The notes under the pieces are model-generated. The model did no database searches. It worked only from the letters and a program-made list of their open reading frames with translations, and was not told the DNA's origin. Below, in pieces: positions 1-3,782 of a stretch of 6,884 bases of DNA. The stretch lies in assembly GCA_949739095.1 (NCBI GenBank), contig CATIYX010000080.1, positions 1 through 6,884 of the forward strand, given 5' to 3'. The DNA is from an uncultured Clostridia bacterium. GTDB taxonomy: Bacteria; Bacillota; Clostridia; RUG12999. The position numbers and the translations under genes are program-made. Position 1 is the first letter of the stretch. Each line of letters begins with the position of its first letter.

Positions 1-25
1 GGTTCGATCCCCCTTATCTCCACCA
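1..25 (+). ncRNA. ssrA: 3' end of tmRNA (or a tRNA), partial
   Basis: The window opens inside a tRNA-like 3' domain. The 7-nt T-loop TTCGATC (3-9) is followed by the T-stem strand CCCCT (10-14), an acceptor strand TATCTCC (15-21), discriminator A22 and an encoded CCA (23-25). Discriminator A with an acceptor strand ending CTCC fits tmRNA, whose 5' end usually begins GGGG; an encoded CCA directly before an intrinsic terminator also fits. A tRNA with a GGAGATA acceptor remains possible because the body of the gene lies outside the window. tmRNA rescues stalled ribosomes and its 3' end is a well-known integration site for phages and islands. Confidence 0.6.
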
Positions 26-28
26 AAT

Positions 29-64
29 AAAAAGAACGTGCCATTTTCATGGTGCGTTCTTTTT
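29..64 (+). terminator. Intrinsic terminator of the tmRNA/tRNA gene
   Basis: A 16-bp stem (29-44 with 49-64) closes a TTTC loop. The arms run AAAAAGAACG... and ...CGTTCTTTTT, with two G-U wobbles in the middle. The A-rich 5' arm and T-rich 3' arm make it usable in both directions. It starts three bases after the encoded CCA. Confidence 0.85.
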
Positions 65-74
65 GTTTATCAAG

Positions 75-90
75 TAAGGGGGATCGAACC
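75..90 (-). repeat. Inverted copy of the tmRNA/tRNA T-arm segment
   Basis: Positions 75-90 are the exact reverse complement of positions 1-16, a 16-nt match covering the T-loop and the start of the acceptor strand. The identity stops at position 17, so the CTCCACCA end is not copied. The flank that would supply the 5' T-stem strand on the minus strand does not pair well, so this is not a second functional tRNA domain. It may be an attachment-site relic or a fragment left by an old integration or excision event. In a read-through transcript it could fold back onto the T-arm around the terminator. Confidence 0.7.
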
Positions 91-114
91 CTGTGAGGGC
101 ATGACGCGGTATAT

Positions 115-143
115 TTGACAAAATGGTCCGATGGTGCTATAAT
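115..143 (+). promoter_or_regulatory. Consensus sigma-A promoter for the aldolase-like gene
   Basis: TTGACA (115-120) and TATAAT (138-143) are separated by exactly 17 bp, so both hexamers and the spacing are consensus. A TG at 135-136 adds an extended -10. Transcription should start near 150, giving a leader of about 70 nt before the ATG at 222. No repressor-like palindrome overlaps it, so high basal expression or control in the leader is likely. Confidence 0.9.
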
Positions 144-157
144 AAAAAACAAAAGAT

Positions 158-201
158 AAGCAAATAAAATGCCCTATGTGGCGTTCGCCAATTTTTTGCT
201 T
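158..201 (+). promoter_or_regulatory. Structured leader with a terminator-like hairpin upstream of the aldolase-like gene
   Basis: Inside the 5' leader, TGGCG (179-183) and CGCCA (186-190) form a short hairpin followed at once by ATTTTTT (191-197), resembling a weak intrinsic terminator. An outer pair, AAGCAAA (158-164) with TTTGCTT (195-201), would tie up the T-tract. The two pairings could be alternatives, as in an attenuator, or could stack into one stem-loop. No known riboswitch core is recognisable, so the regulatory role is an inference. Confidence 0.4.
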
Positions 202-221
202 TAACCAAAGGAGTCAGGCAA

Positions 222-1199
222 ATGGAAAATAGAAAAGGAAATTTAATGGAAGTCAGGGACGATATTAAGGTTCTTGACGCAACTATCAGAGACGGTGGAC
301 TTTGTAACAATTTCGAGTTTACAGACGAATTTGTAACAGAGCTTTATAAAACAAACATCAAAAGCGGCGTAGACTATATGGAATTTGGCTATAAAGCGAG
401 CAAAAACCTGTTCAACGTAGAAGATTTCGGAAAATGGAAATTTTGTGATGAAGAAGACATCCGCGCGATTGTGGGCGACAACATTTCCGATATGAAAATT
501 GCTGTTATGGCGGATGTAGGCAGATGCGATTTTAAAACAGATTTTCTGCCCAGAAGTGAAAGCGTCATTGATATGATACGCGTTGCCTGCTATATTCATC
601 AAATGCCCGCTGCCATTGAAATGATTGAATATTTTCATCATCTTGGTTATGAAACCTCTTGTAACATCATGGCAATTTCACAATCGAATCTGGACCAGGT
701 GGAGCAGGCTCTGGAAATGCTATGTAATTCCAGTGTTGACGTTATTTATCTGGTGGACAGCTATGGGTCGTTATACCCCGAAAATGCCTCAACGCTTGCA
801 AAAACCTATCTTGCTGCAGCAGAAAAAACAGGAAAAAAAGTTGGATTTCACGCGCATAACAATCAAAATCTGGCGTTTGCAAACACAATCGAAACGCTGT
901 CCTACGGCGTTTCCTATCTGGACGCAACGGCGCAGGGCATGGGACGCGGCGCCGGAAACTGTGCGATGGAATTGCTGCTCGGCTTCCTGAAAAATCCGAA
1001 ATATAATCTCTACAGTCTTTTGACATTTATTGAAAAATATATGCTGCCGCTCAAAGAACAAGGCGTTGTTTGGGGCTATGATTTGCAATATATGTTCACC
1101 GGTCAGTTAAACCGACATCCCCGCGAAGCAATGTCCTTTACAGCGGACGGACGCAGCGACTACTGCGAATTTTATAAATCCTTGCTGGACAACTTTTAA
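222..1199 (+). CDS. DRE-TIM metallolyase family protein (HMGL-like aldolase catalytic domain)
   Basis: A 325-residue TIM-barrel protein of the HMG-CoA lyase/isopropylmalate synthase/4-hydroxy-2-oxovalerate aldolase superfamily. These enzymes use a divalent metal for aldol or Claisen-type C-C bond making or breaking. The N-terminal motif DATIRDGG (residues 19-26) supplies the DRE-loop Arg and Asp, although the canonical Glu position is Gly. The metal-binding pair is in FHAHNN (H210, H212, N213) and a glycine-rich GMGRGAGN follows at 239-246. The ATG at 222 has AAAGGAG eight bases upstream; an in-frame ATG at 246 with AAAAGGA upstream is an alternative start and would begin MEVRDD. No LeuA-type regulatory domain is present. 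The gene stands alone between its own promoter and a terminator, so the substrate cannot be inferred from neighbours. Family assignment is firm; the reaction is unknown. Confidence 0.88.
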   Translation: MENRKGNLMEVRDDIKVLDATIRDGGLCNNFEFTDEFVTELYKTNIKSGVDYMEFGYKASKNLFNVEDFGKWKFCDEEDIRAIVGDNISDMKIAVMADVGRCDFKTDFLPRSESVIDMIRVACYIHQMPAAIEMIEYFHHLGYETSCNIMAISQSNLDQVEQALEMLCNSSVDVIYLVDSYGSLYPENASTLAKTYLAAAEKTGKKVGFHAHNNQNLAFANTIETLSYGVSYLDATAQGMGRGAGNCAMELLLGFLKNPKYNLYSLLTFIEKYMLPLKEQGVVWGYDLQYMFTGQLNRHPREAMSFTADGRSDYCEFYKSLLDNF

Positions 1200-1210
1200 A
1201 CTTGATACCA

Positions 1211-1249
1211 AAACCCCACTATGCAAAAAGCGCATAGTGGGGTTTTTTT
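1211..1249 (+). terminator. Strong intrinsic terminator after the aldolase-like gene
   Basis: CCCCACTATGC (1214-1224) pairs perfectly with GCATAGTGGGG (1232-1242) around a 7-nt loop, followed by seven Ts (1243-1249). AAA precedes the left arm, so the stem can extend to 14 bp. It ends the transcript 11 bases after the stop codon and insulates the lysozyme gene. Confidence 0.93.
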
Positions 1250-1429
1250 ATAGTAGCCATTTCAGCGCAAGCGCGCACTTTTGTGATGTTCCTATCTTTT
1301 CTGTCGCTACCTATGTCCAATTGATATACTCCGCACATCTGTACGTCCGACTGCATATACTGAAAGCGGGATGATGCCTTTTGTCCGGTGGACGGGCATA
1401 TAGAAGGTTCATCTGAAGGAGGAAAACAA

Positions 1430-2272
1430 ATGGCAAGCAAAGGAATTGATGTCTCCCACTACAATGGCAGCATTGACTGGAACCAGGTGGCAAACAGTGG
1501 TGTTTCCTTTGCCATGATTCATGCAGGGTTTGGCGAAAGTCTGGAAAATCTAGACCCCACCTTTCGGCAGAATGTAGAAGGCGCACTTGCAGCAGGCGTT
1601 CATGTGGGGTTATATTGGTTCAGCTATGCCTATACCGTGGAAATGGCACGGGTTGAAGCGCAATGCCTGATGGAAGCCGCTGCACCATACAAAGGGCGCA
1701 TTGACTATCCGCTCAGCTTTGACTGGGAATATGCCAGTGACACCTATGCACAGCAACAAGGTGTGAATCCGTCAAACGAACTGATTACCGATATGGCAAT
1801 TGCATTCATGACGGAACTGGAACAGGGTGGCTGGTATGCAATGAACTATTCCAATCTGGATTATTACTACAACAAGTTTCAAATGGACCGTTTGACAAAT
1901 TTCGACTTATGGTTGGCAGATTATAACGGTCCTGCTGACATCTCTTGCGGCATACAACAGACGGGTGATAGCGCGCAAATCGCCGGAATTGCAAGTTCCG
2001 GCACTGATTCTGATGTTGCATATAAAGATTATCCCACAATCATCAAAAACGCAGGACTGAATGGTTATCCAAAACCTGAACCTGCCGATGGAGGGGAGGA
2101 CTCCGGCATGATTTATAATACCATTGATGAAGTGCCTGAATGGGCGCGTCCAACTGTTCAAAAACTGGTGGATAAAGGCTGGCTCAAAGGGGACGGCGAT
2201 GGACAGCTTGGTTTGAATGACACCATGCTACGCTTGCTGGTTATTAACGACCGCGCGGGACTATACGCATAA
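1430..2272 (+). CDS. GH25 family lysozyme (muramidase), endolysin-like
   Basis: A 280-residue glycoside hydrolase family 25 enzyme, expected to cut the beta-1,4 bond between MurNAc and GlcNAc in peptidoglycan. The N-terminus GIDVSHYNG (residues 5-13) carries the conserved Asp7; FDWE (97-100) supplies the acidic pair D98 and E100; LWLADY (161-166) and a late Asp at SDVAY (194-198) complete the GH25 pattern. Residues 1-215 are catalytic. After a PKPEPADGGEDSG linker, a tail (226-280) containing EVPEWARPTVQKLVDKGWL resembles C-terminal modules of clostridial phage endolysins. There is no signal peptide, favouring holin-dependent release or lysis-dependent action over classical secretion. The ATG at 1430 was chosen because AAGGAGG lies seven bases upstream; an in-frame ATG at 1388 lacks such a site. 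No holin or other phage structural gene is adjacent, and no convincing promoter is visible upstream. It may be a leftover from a prophage. Confidence 0.9.
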   Translation: MASKGIDVSHYNGSIDWNQVANSGVSFAMIHAGFGESLENLDPTFRQNVEGALAAGVHVGLYWFSYAYTVEMARVEAQCLMEAAAPYKGRIDYPLSFDWEYASDTYAQQQGVNPSNELITDMAIAFMTELEQGGWYAMNYSNLDYYYNKFQMDRLTNFDLWLADYNGPADISCGIQQTGDSAQIAGIASSGTDSDVAYKDYPTIIKNAGLNGYPKPEPADGGEDSGMIYNTIDEVPEWARPTVQKLVDKGWLKGDGDGQLGLNDTMLRLLVINDRAGLYA

Positions 2273-2285
2273 ACGCCTTTTCACG

Positions 2286-2301
2286 AGAGGGACTCCCCTC
2301 T
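2286..2301 (+). other. Short hairpin after the lysozyme gene, possible weak terminator
   Basis: AGAGGG (2286-2291) pairs with CCCTCT (2296-2301) around an ACTC loop, 13 bases after the lysozyme stop. No T-tract follows, so it is at best a weak terminator or an mRNA 3'-end stabiliser. Confidence 0.3.
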
Positions 2302-2335
2302 TGACTGCACATCTACCCAACTTTTTATATTTCTC

Positions 2336-2364
2336 TTGACAAATACACTCTTTTAGGGTATTAA
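2336..2364 (+). promoter_or_regulatory. Promoter of the orphan antitoxin-like RNA
   Basis: TTGACA (2336-2341), a 17-bp spacer ending CTTTTAGGG, then TATTAA (2359-2364). The matching promoter of the second copy has TATAAT with an 18-bp spacer, so this -10 is weaker though the -35 is intact. A start near 2371-2373 is expected. Confidence 0.7.
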
Positions 2365-2371
2365 TAACGGC

Positions 2372-2461
2372 AGATACAAAAGAACCGTTTGAAGACGGTT
2401 TACCTAGATTAACAGTTTAAAATAACCGCTAACCTTTGGGCAGGAGGGCGGTTATTTTTTT
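2372..2461 (+). ncRNA. Orphan type I antitoxin-like small RNA (copy 1)
   Basis: A predicted RNA of about 90 nt with no plausible ORF. Its 5' part folds AACCGT/ACGGTT (2384-2389 with 2396-2401) around TTGAAG, and it ends in the 11-bp terminator hairpin with an 18-nt loop that is identical in copy 2. It is homologous to the antitoxin RNA at 3625-3717 and points at a decayed toxin on the opposite strand. Because the terminator loop is unchanged, it could still pair with the intact toxin mRNA encoded at 3511-3670. Expression and boundaries are inferred from promoter and terminator only. Confidence 0.6.
2419..2461. terminator. Terminator of the orphan antitoxin RNA
   Basis: AAAATAACCGC (2419-2429) pairs with GCGGTTATTTT (2448-2458) around the loop TAACCTTTGGGCAGGAGG (2430-2447), with seven Ts (2455-2461). 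The A-rich left arm also lets it work for the opposite strand, as it must have done when the opposing toxin was intact. Confidence 0.85.
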
Positions 2462-2520
2462 ATGATTACAATGATTATTATACTCTACCTGCTCCCGCTC
2501 TCAAAAGGGGGACCGGTTCC
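2452..2520 (-). pseudogene. Decayed type I toxin gene opposite the orphan antitoxin
   Basis: On the minus strand, codons from 2484 to 2452 read S-I-I-I-I-V-I-I-K-K-stop, matching the end of the intact toxin (V-M-I-I-I-V-A-I-K-K-stop). The codon just upstream is TAG (2485-2487) and no ATG, GTG or TTG lies in frame after it, so the N-terminal half and start codon are missing. Upstream, GGGAGCAGG lies where the intact copy has its Shine-Dalgarno hairpin, and a C-run (2507-2511) pairs only weakly with it, so about ten codons appear deleted. Further upstream on the minus strand are a TTGATT and an AATAAC spaced 17 bp, a possible weakened promoter. This is interpreted as a dead toxin; a non-canonical start is the alternative. 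Confidence 0.6.
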
Positions 2521-2591
2521 GGCTACCTTTGTCCTTTCTGTTCCTCTTGTTATTTCACATGACATGTTTTAAATCAATGCAGCTCTATTTT

Positions 2592-2990
2592 TTATTTGCT
2601 TACATGTAATTGTTCCATTAGTGCGTTTTGCAAGACTTGCGAAAAGTTAATATTTTCTTTTAGCGCCATCTCATTCAGCCATTCCGGAATGGTAAGTGTT
2701 TTTTTAATTGCTTTATTTTCATAGAACTTTCTATATTCTAAAGTATCGCAAGCAATCATAACAACAAAGGCATTATCATCTGTTTTAATATTTCGCGGGT
2801 CTGTCGGTTCCGGAATCTTTTCTCCATTCTGTTCCATATCATATAATGTCAAACATAATACATCATTTGCCATTTTCACGCCGTCTTTTATATCATCTCC
2901 CTGTGTAAAACACGCTTCAAAATCCGGAAAATGAATTGAAATCCCATTTTCTTCTTGCGTAAACACTGCCGGAAACACATAATTATACAT
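2592..2990 (-). CDS. hicB: HicB-family antitoxin
   Basis: A 132-residue antitoxin that neutralises the HicA mRNA interferase by binding it and represses the operon. The N-terminal part (residues 1-60), containing PAVFTQEENGISIHFPDF and DGVKMANDVL, is the HicB partial RNase H-like fold. The C-terminal part (96-128) has KKTLTIPEWLNEMA and INFSQVLQNALMEQL, a typical ribbon-helix-helix DNA-binding arm. The ATG at 2990 has GGAGG (minus strand of 2999-3003) eight bases upstream. It follows hicA by 49 bp in the same direction, the usual hicA-hicB order. No convincing terminator follows; the transcript would run toward the decayed type I toxin. Confidence 0.9.
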   Translation of the reverse strand: MYNYVFPAVFTQEENGISIHFPDFEACFTQGDDIKDGVKMANDVLCLTLYDMEQNGEKIPEPTDPRNIKTDDNAFVVMIACDTLEYRKFYENKAIKKTLTIPEWLNEMALKENINFSQVLQNALMEQLHVSK

Positions 2991-3027
2991 TCATAAAACC
3001 TCCATTCTATATTTATAGTATTGCAAC

Positions 3028-3040
3028 AGTATATTATACT
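3028..3040. promoter_or_regulatory. Palindrome between hicA and hicB, candidate second operator
   Basis: AGTATA-T-TATACT is a perfect 13-bp palindrome touching the hicA stop codon. It shares a GTAT...ATAC core with the palindrome inside the hicA promoter, and its minus strand contains TATAAT. It may be a second HicB binding site or an internal hicB promoter; no good -35 is visible. Confidence 0.4.
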
Positions 3041-3225
3041 TATTCAATTCCTGCCTGTTTCATAATCGCCCGATACGTTCCATTCACAACATCTTTGTTG
3101 TTATGCCTGCCTACAGGAAATGTTTTTCCTGTTTTGGGGCTATACCATATTTCGTGATTCGCGCCTTCATGATGAACTGTGCAGCCATTTTGTTTCAGAA
3201 TTTTCTTCAGTTCGCTGTATTTCAT
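3040..3225 (-). CDS. hicA: HicA-family mRNA interferase toxin
   Basis: A 61-residue toxin with the small double-stranded-RNA-binding-like fold of HicA, which cleaves mRNA (and tmRNA in studied cases) and halts growth when HicB is lost. The diagnostic elements are a basic N-terminal helix (SELKKILKQNGC), HHEGANHEIW (residues 18-27) with the catalytic-type His24, a short TFPVGRH strand and KDVVNGTYRAIMKQAGI at the C-terminus. The ATG at 3225 was chosen; a GTG nine bases upstream leaves almost no room after the GGGGG ribosome site. The length is normal for HicA and no residue of the core looks lost, so the toxin is probably active. It is first in the operon, with hicB 49 bp downstream. Confidence 0.93.
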   Translation of the reverse strand: MKYSELKKILKQNGCTVHHEGANHEIWYSPKTGKTFPVGRHNNKDVVNGTYRAIMKQAGIE

Positions 3226-3248
3226 ATATGTCACTACCCCCTATCCTT

Positions 3249-3277
3249 AGTATAACACGTATAAATACGTATGTCAA
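3249..3277 (-). promoter_or_regulatory. hicAB promoter with embedded palindromic operator
   Basis: On the minus strand TTGACA (3277-3272) and TATACT (3254-3249) are 17 bp apart with an extended TG. The spacer holds ACGTAT-AA-ATACGT (3257-3270), a perfect 6+6 palindrome. A repressor bound here would block polymerase, consistent with HicB autoregulation through its ribbon-helix-helix domain. Confidence 0.85.
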
Positions 3278-3310
3278 TAATTCTTTCATTTTTATACAAA
3301 AATAGGTTTA

Positions 3311-3340
3311 GAAAAGGCACGCTATTCGCGTGCCTCTTTA
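3311..3340 (-). terminator. Hairpin with T-rich flanks at the end of the xre fragment
   Basis: GGCACGC (3316-3322) pairs with GCGTGCC (3328-3334) around TATTC. On the minus strand TTTTC follows; on the plus strand TCTTTATTTTG follows. It corresponds to the hairpin over the stop codon of the intact xre gene (near 3775-3795) and pairs better than that one. Confidence 0.55.
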
Positions 3341-3374
3341 TTTTGTTTGTTTTTCGAGCAAAAGTTCTATATAC
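3322..3374 (-). pseudogene. Truncated 3' end of an xre-family gene
   Basis: This stretch matches the last part of the intact xre gene at 3783-4157: both contain TATTCGCGTGCCTCTTT, TTTTTCGAG and AAAGTTCTATATA. On the minus strand it reads YIELLLEKQTK then stop in one frame and NKEARE then stop in another, so a frameshift separates two pieces that are continuous in the intact gene. The 18-bp tandem repeat of the intact gene is missing here. Nothing resembling the HTH region remains upstream. It is a direct repeat of the neighbouring gene end and places the type I toxin-antitoxin locus between two copies. Confidence 0.75.
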
Positions 3375-3474
3375 CAGATATTTCAAAGAAGGGATTTGTT
3401 CCAGCCTACGGCTATCCTCTCATTTTTTCGAGAAACAGAATTATTACAAAAACATTACTTTTAAATAGAAAATG

Positions 3475-3503
3475 TTGAACCTATGGTCGGAATGTGCTAT
3501 ACT
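3475..3503 (+). promoter_or_regulatory. Promoter of the type I toxin mRNA
   Basis: TTGAAC (3475-3480) and TATACT (3498-3503) are spaced 17 bp, with TG at 3495-3496 forming an extended -10. Transcription should begin near 3510, leaving a leader of about 60 nt before the toxin ATG. Confidence 0.82.
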
Positions 3504-3543
3504 AAATAGCAAGCAGATACAAAAGGTATCAGAAGGCGGTTTA

Positions 3544-3567
3544 CCATCCCCAAAAGAAAGGGGGTGG
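3544..3567 (+). promoter_or_regulatory. Hairpin sequestering the toxin Shine-Dalgarno
   Basis: CCATCCCC (3544-3551) pairs over 8 bp (one G-U) with GGGGGTGG (3560-3567) around AAAAGAAA. The right arm is the Shine-Dalgarno of the toxin ORF starting at 3572, so the ribosome site is closed in the folded mRNA. This is a known feature of type I toxin mRNAs and would keep the toxin poorly translated. Confidence 0.8.
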
Positions 3568-3571
3568 ATTT

Positions 3572-3634
3572 ATGGAATACATACTTTGTTTCACACTACT
3601 GGTAATGATAATAATTGTAGCCATAAAAAAATAA
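3572..3634 (+). CDS. Predicted type I toxin, 20-residue hydrophobic peptide
   Basis: The ORF encodes MEYILCFTLLVMIIIVAIKK, a single membrane-spanning segment (about residues 3-18) with a positively charged KK tail. Size and composition resemble Fst, Ibs and clostridial type I toxins, which insert in the membrane and depolarise it. It is too short for ORF finders. Support comes from its setting: a strong extended -10 promoter, a good but hairpin-buried Shine-Dalgarno (AAGGGGGTGG) five bases before the ATG, a bidirectional terminator whose left arm covers the last codons and stop, and a convergent small RNA. A second copy with a related tail (IIIIVIIKK) exists at 2452-2484, showing that the coding sense is conserved. 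I do not recognise a named family for this exact peptide; toxicity is inferred. Confidence 0.75.
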   Translation: MEYILCFTLLVMIIIVAIKK

Positions 3635-3717
3635 CCGCCCTCCTGCCCAAAGGTTAGCGGTTATTTTCTTCTAAAACTTTTGTGGTAAACCGTCTTTCAA
3701 ACGGTTCTTTTATATCT
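3625..3717 (-). ncRNA. Type I antitoxin small RNA (copy 2)
   Basis: A predicted RNA of about 93 nt transcribed toward the toxin gene and ending in the terminator they share. Its 5' half forms AACCGT/ACGGTT around TTGAAAG. Its 3' half is the terminator hairpin whose 18-nt loop TAACCTTTGGGCAGGAGG is exactly complementary to the loop of the toxin mRNA, so kissing between loops could start pairing. Complementarity to the toxin mRNA is limited to roughly the last 45 nt of both RNAs, including the toxin stop codon. The 5' arm AACCGT may additionally pair with GCGGTT in the toxin leader. No ORF is evident. Ends are inferred from promoter and terminator positions. Confidence 0.72.
3628..3667. terminator. 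Shared bidirectional terminator of toxin mRNA and antitoxin RNA
   Basis: AAAATAACCGC (3628-3638) pairs with GCGGTTATTTT (3657-3667) around an 18-nt loop (3639-3656). Seven Ts follow for the minus-strand RNA, and TTTTCTTCT for the toxin mRNA. The convergent transcripts therefore overlap across this element, as in the Fst/par arrangement. Confidence 0.88.
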
Positions 3718-3723
3718 GCTATT

Positions 3724-3753
3724 ATTATACCCTAAAAGCATAACATTTGTCAA
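3724..3753 (-). promoter_or_regulatory. Promoter of the type I antitoxin RNA
   Basis: On the minus strand TTGACA (3753-3748) and TATAAT (3729-3724) are both consensus with an 18-bp spacer. It looks stronger than the toxin promoter in its hexamers, as expected for an unstable antitoxin RNA kept in excess. Confidence 0.82.
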
Positions 3754-3782
3754 GAGAAATATATAAAGTCAAACAGGCATGC

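Larger units (their letters stand above)
2326..2464 (+). repeat. Left arm of an imperfect inverted repeat of about 140 bp (partner 3622-3763)
   Basis: This segment reads on the plus strand as the partner reads on the minus strand. It carries an antitoxin RNA promoter, leader and terminator. Shared blocks are TATATTTCTCTTGACA, CTTTTAGGGTAT, AAAAGAACCGTTTGAA, GACGGTTTACC and a final 46-nt perfect match (2419-2464 with 3622-3667). The middle (2405-2418) is divergent. The copies flank hicAB and the xre fragment in inverted orientation. Confidence 0.9.
3622..3763 (-). repeat. Right arm of the inverted repeat of about 140 bp (partner 2326-2464)
   Basis: This is the intact antitoxin copy. Its 3622-3667 part is a perfect 46-nt reverse complement of 2419-2464, and its outer end (3748-3763) perfectly matches 2326-2341. 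Indels and substitutions lie in the promoter spacer and the 3668-3690 region. Confidence 0.9.

Noticed and set aside
222..1199. H-NS/nucleoid protein annotation sometimes attached to this type of protein
   Set aside because: The sequence shows a TIM-barrel metal enzyme (RDGG, HAHNN, GMGRGAGN) and nothing of H-NS.
1321..1361. Promoter for the lysozyme from TTGATA (1321) and TATACT (1356)
   Set aside because: The spacing is 29 bp, far outside the usual 16-19; no other convincing pair was found in 1250-1415.
2485..2565. Minus-strand 26-codon ORF starting MSCEITRG and ending at the TAG before the decayed toxin tail
   Set aside because: Its ATG would sit at or before the putative -10 of the decayed toxin promoter and it lacks a ribosome site; only read-through of TAG would join it to the hydrophobic tail.
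3271..3468. Plus-strand 65-residue hydrophobic ORF starting MSIILSFLYKN
   Set aside because: It begins inside the hicA promoter, has no ribosome binding site, and runs through the inverted xre fragment, so it is most likely spurious.
3472..3657. Plus-strand 61-residue ORF overlapping the type I toxin
   Set aside because: It starts upstream of the -35, so its start codon would not be in the transcript, and it is in a different frame from the toxin whose ribosome site fits the ATG at 3572.
2326..3763. CRISPR array or insertion sequence from the repeated blocks
   Set aside because: There are only two copies, inverted, with different intervening genes and no spacer pattern, transposase or terminal repeats; the repeat is explained by duplicated antitoxin RNA genes.
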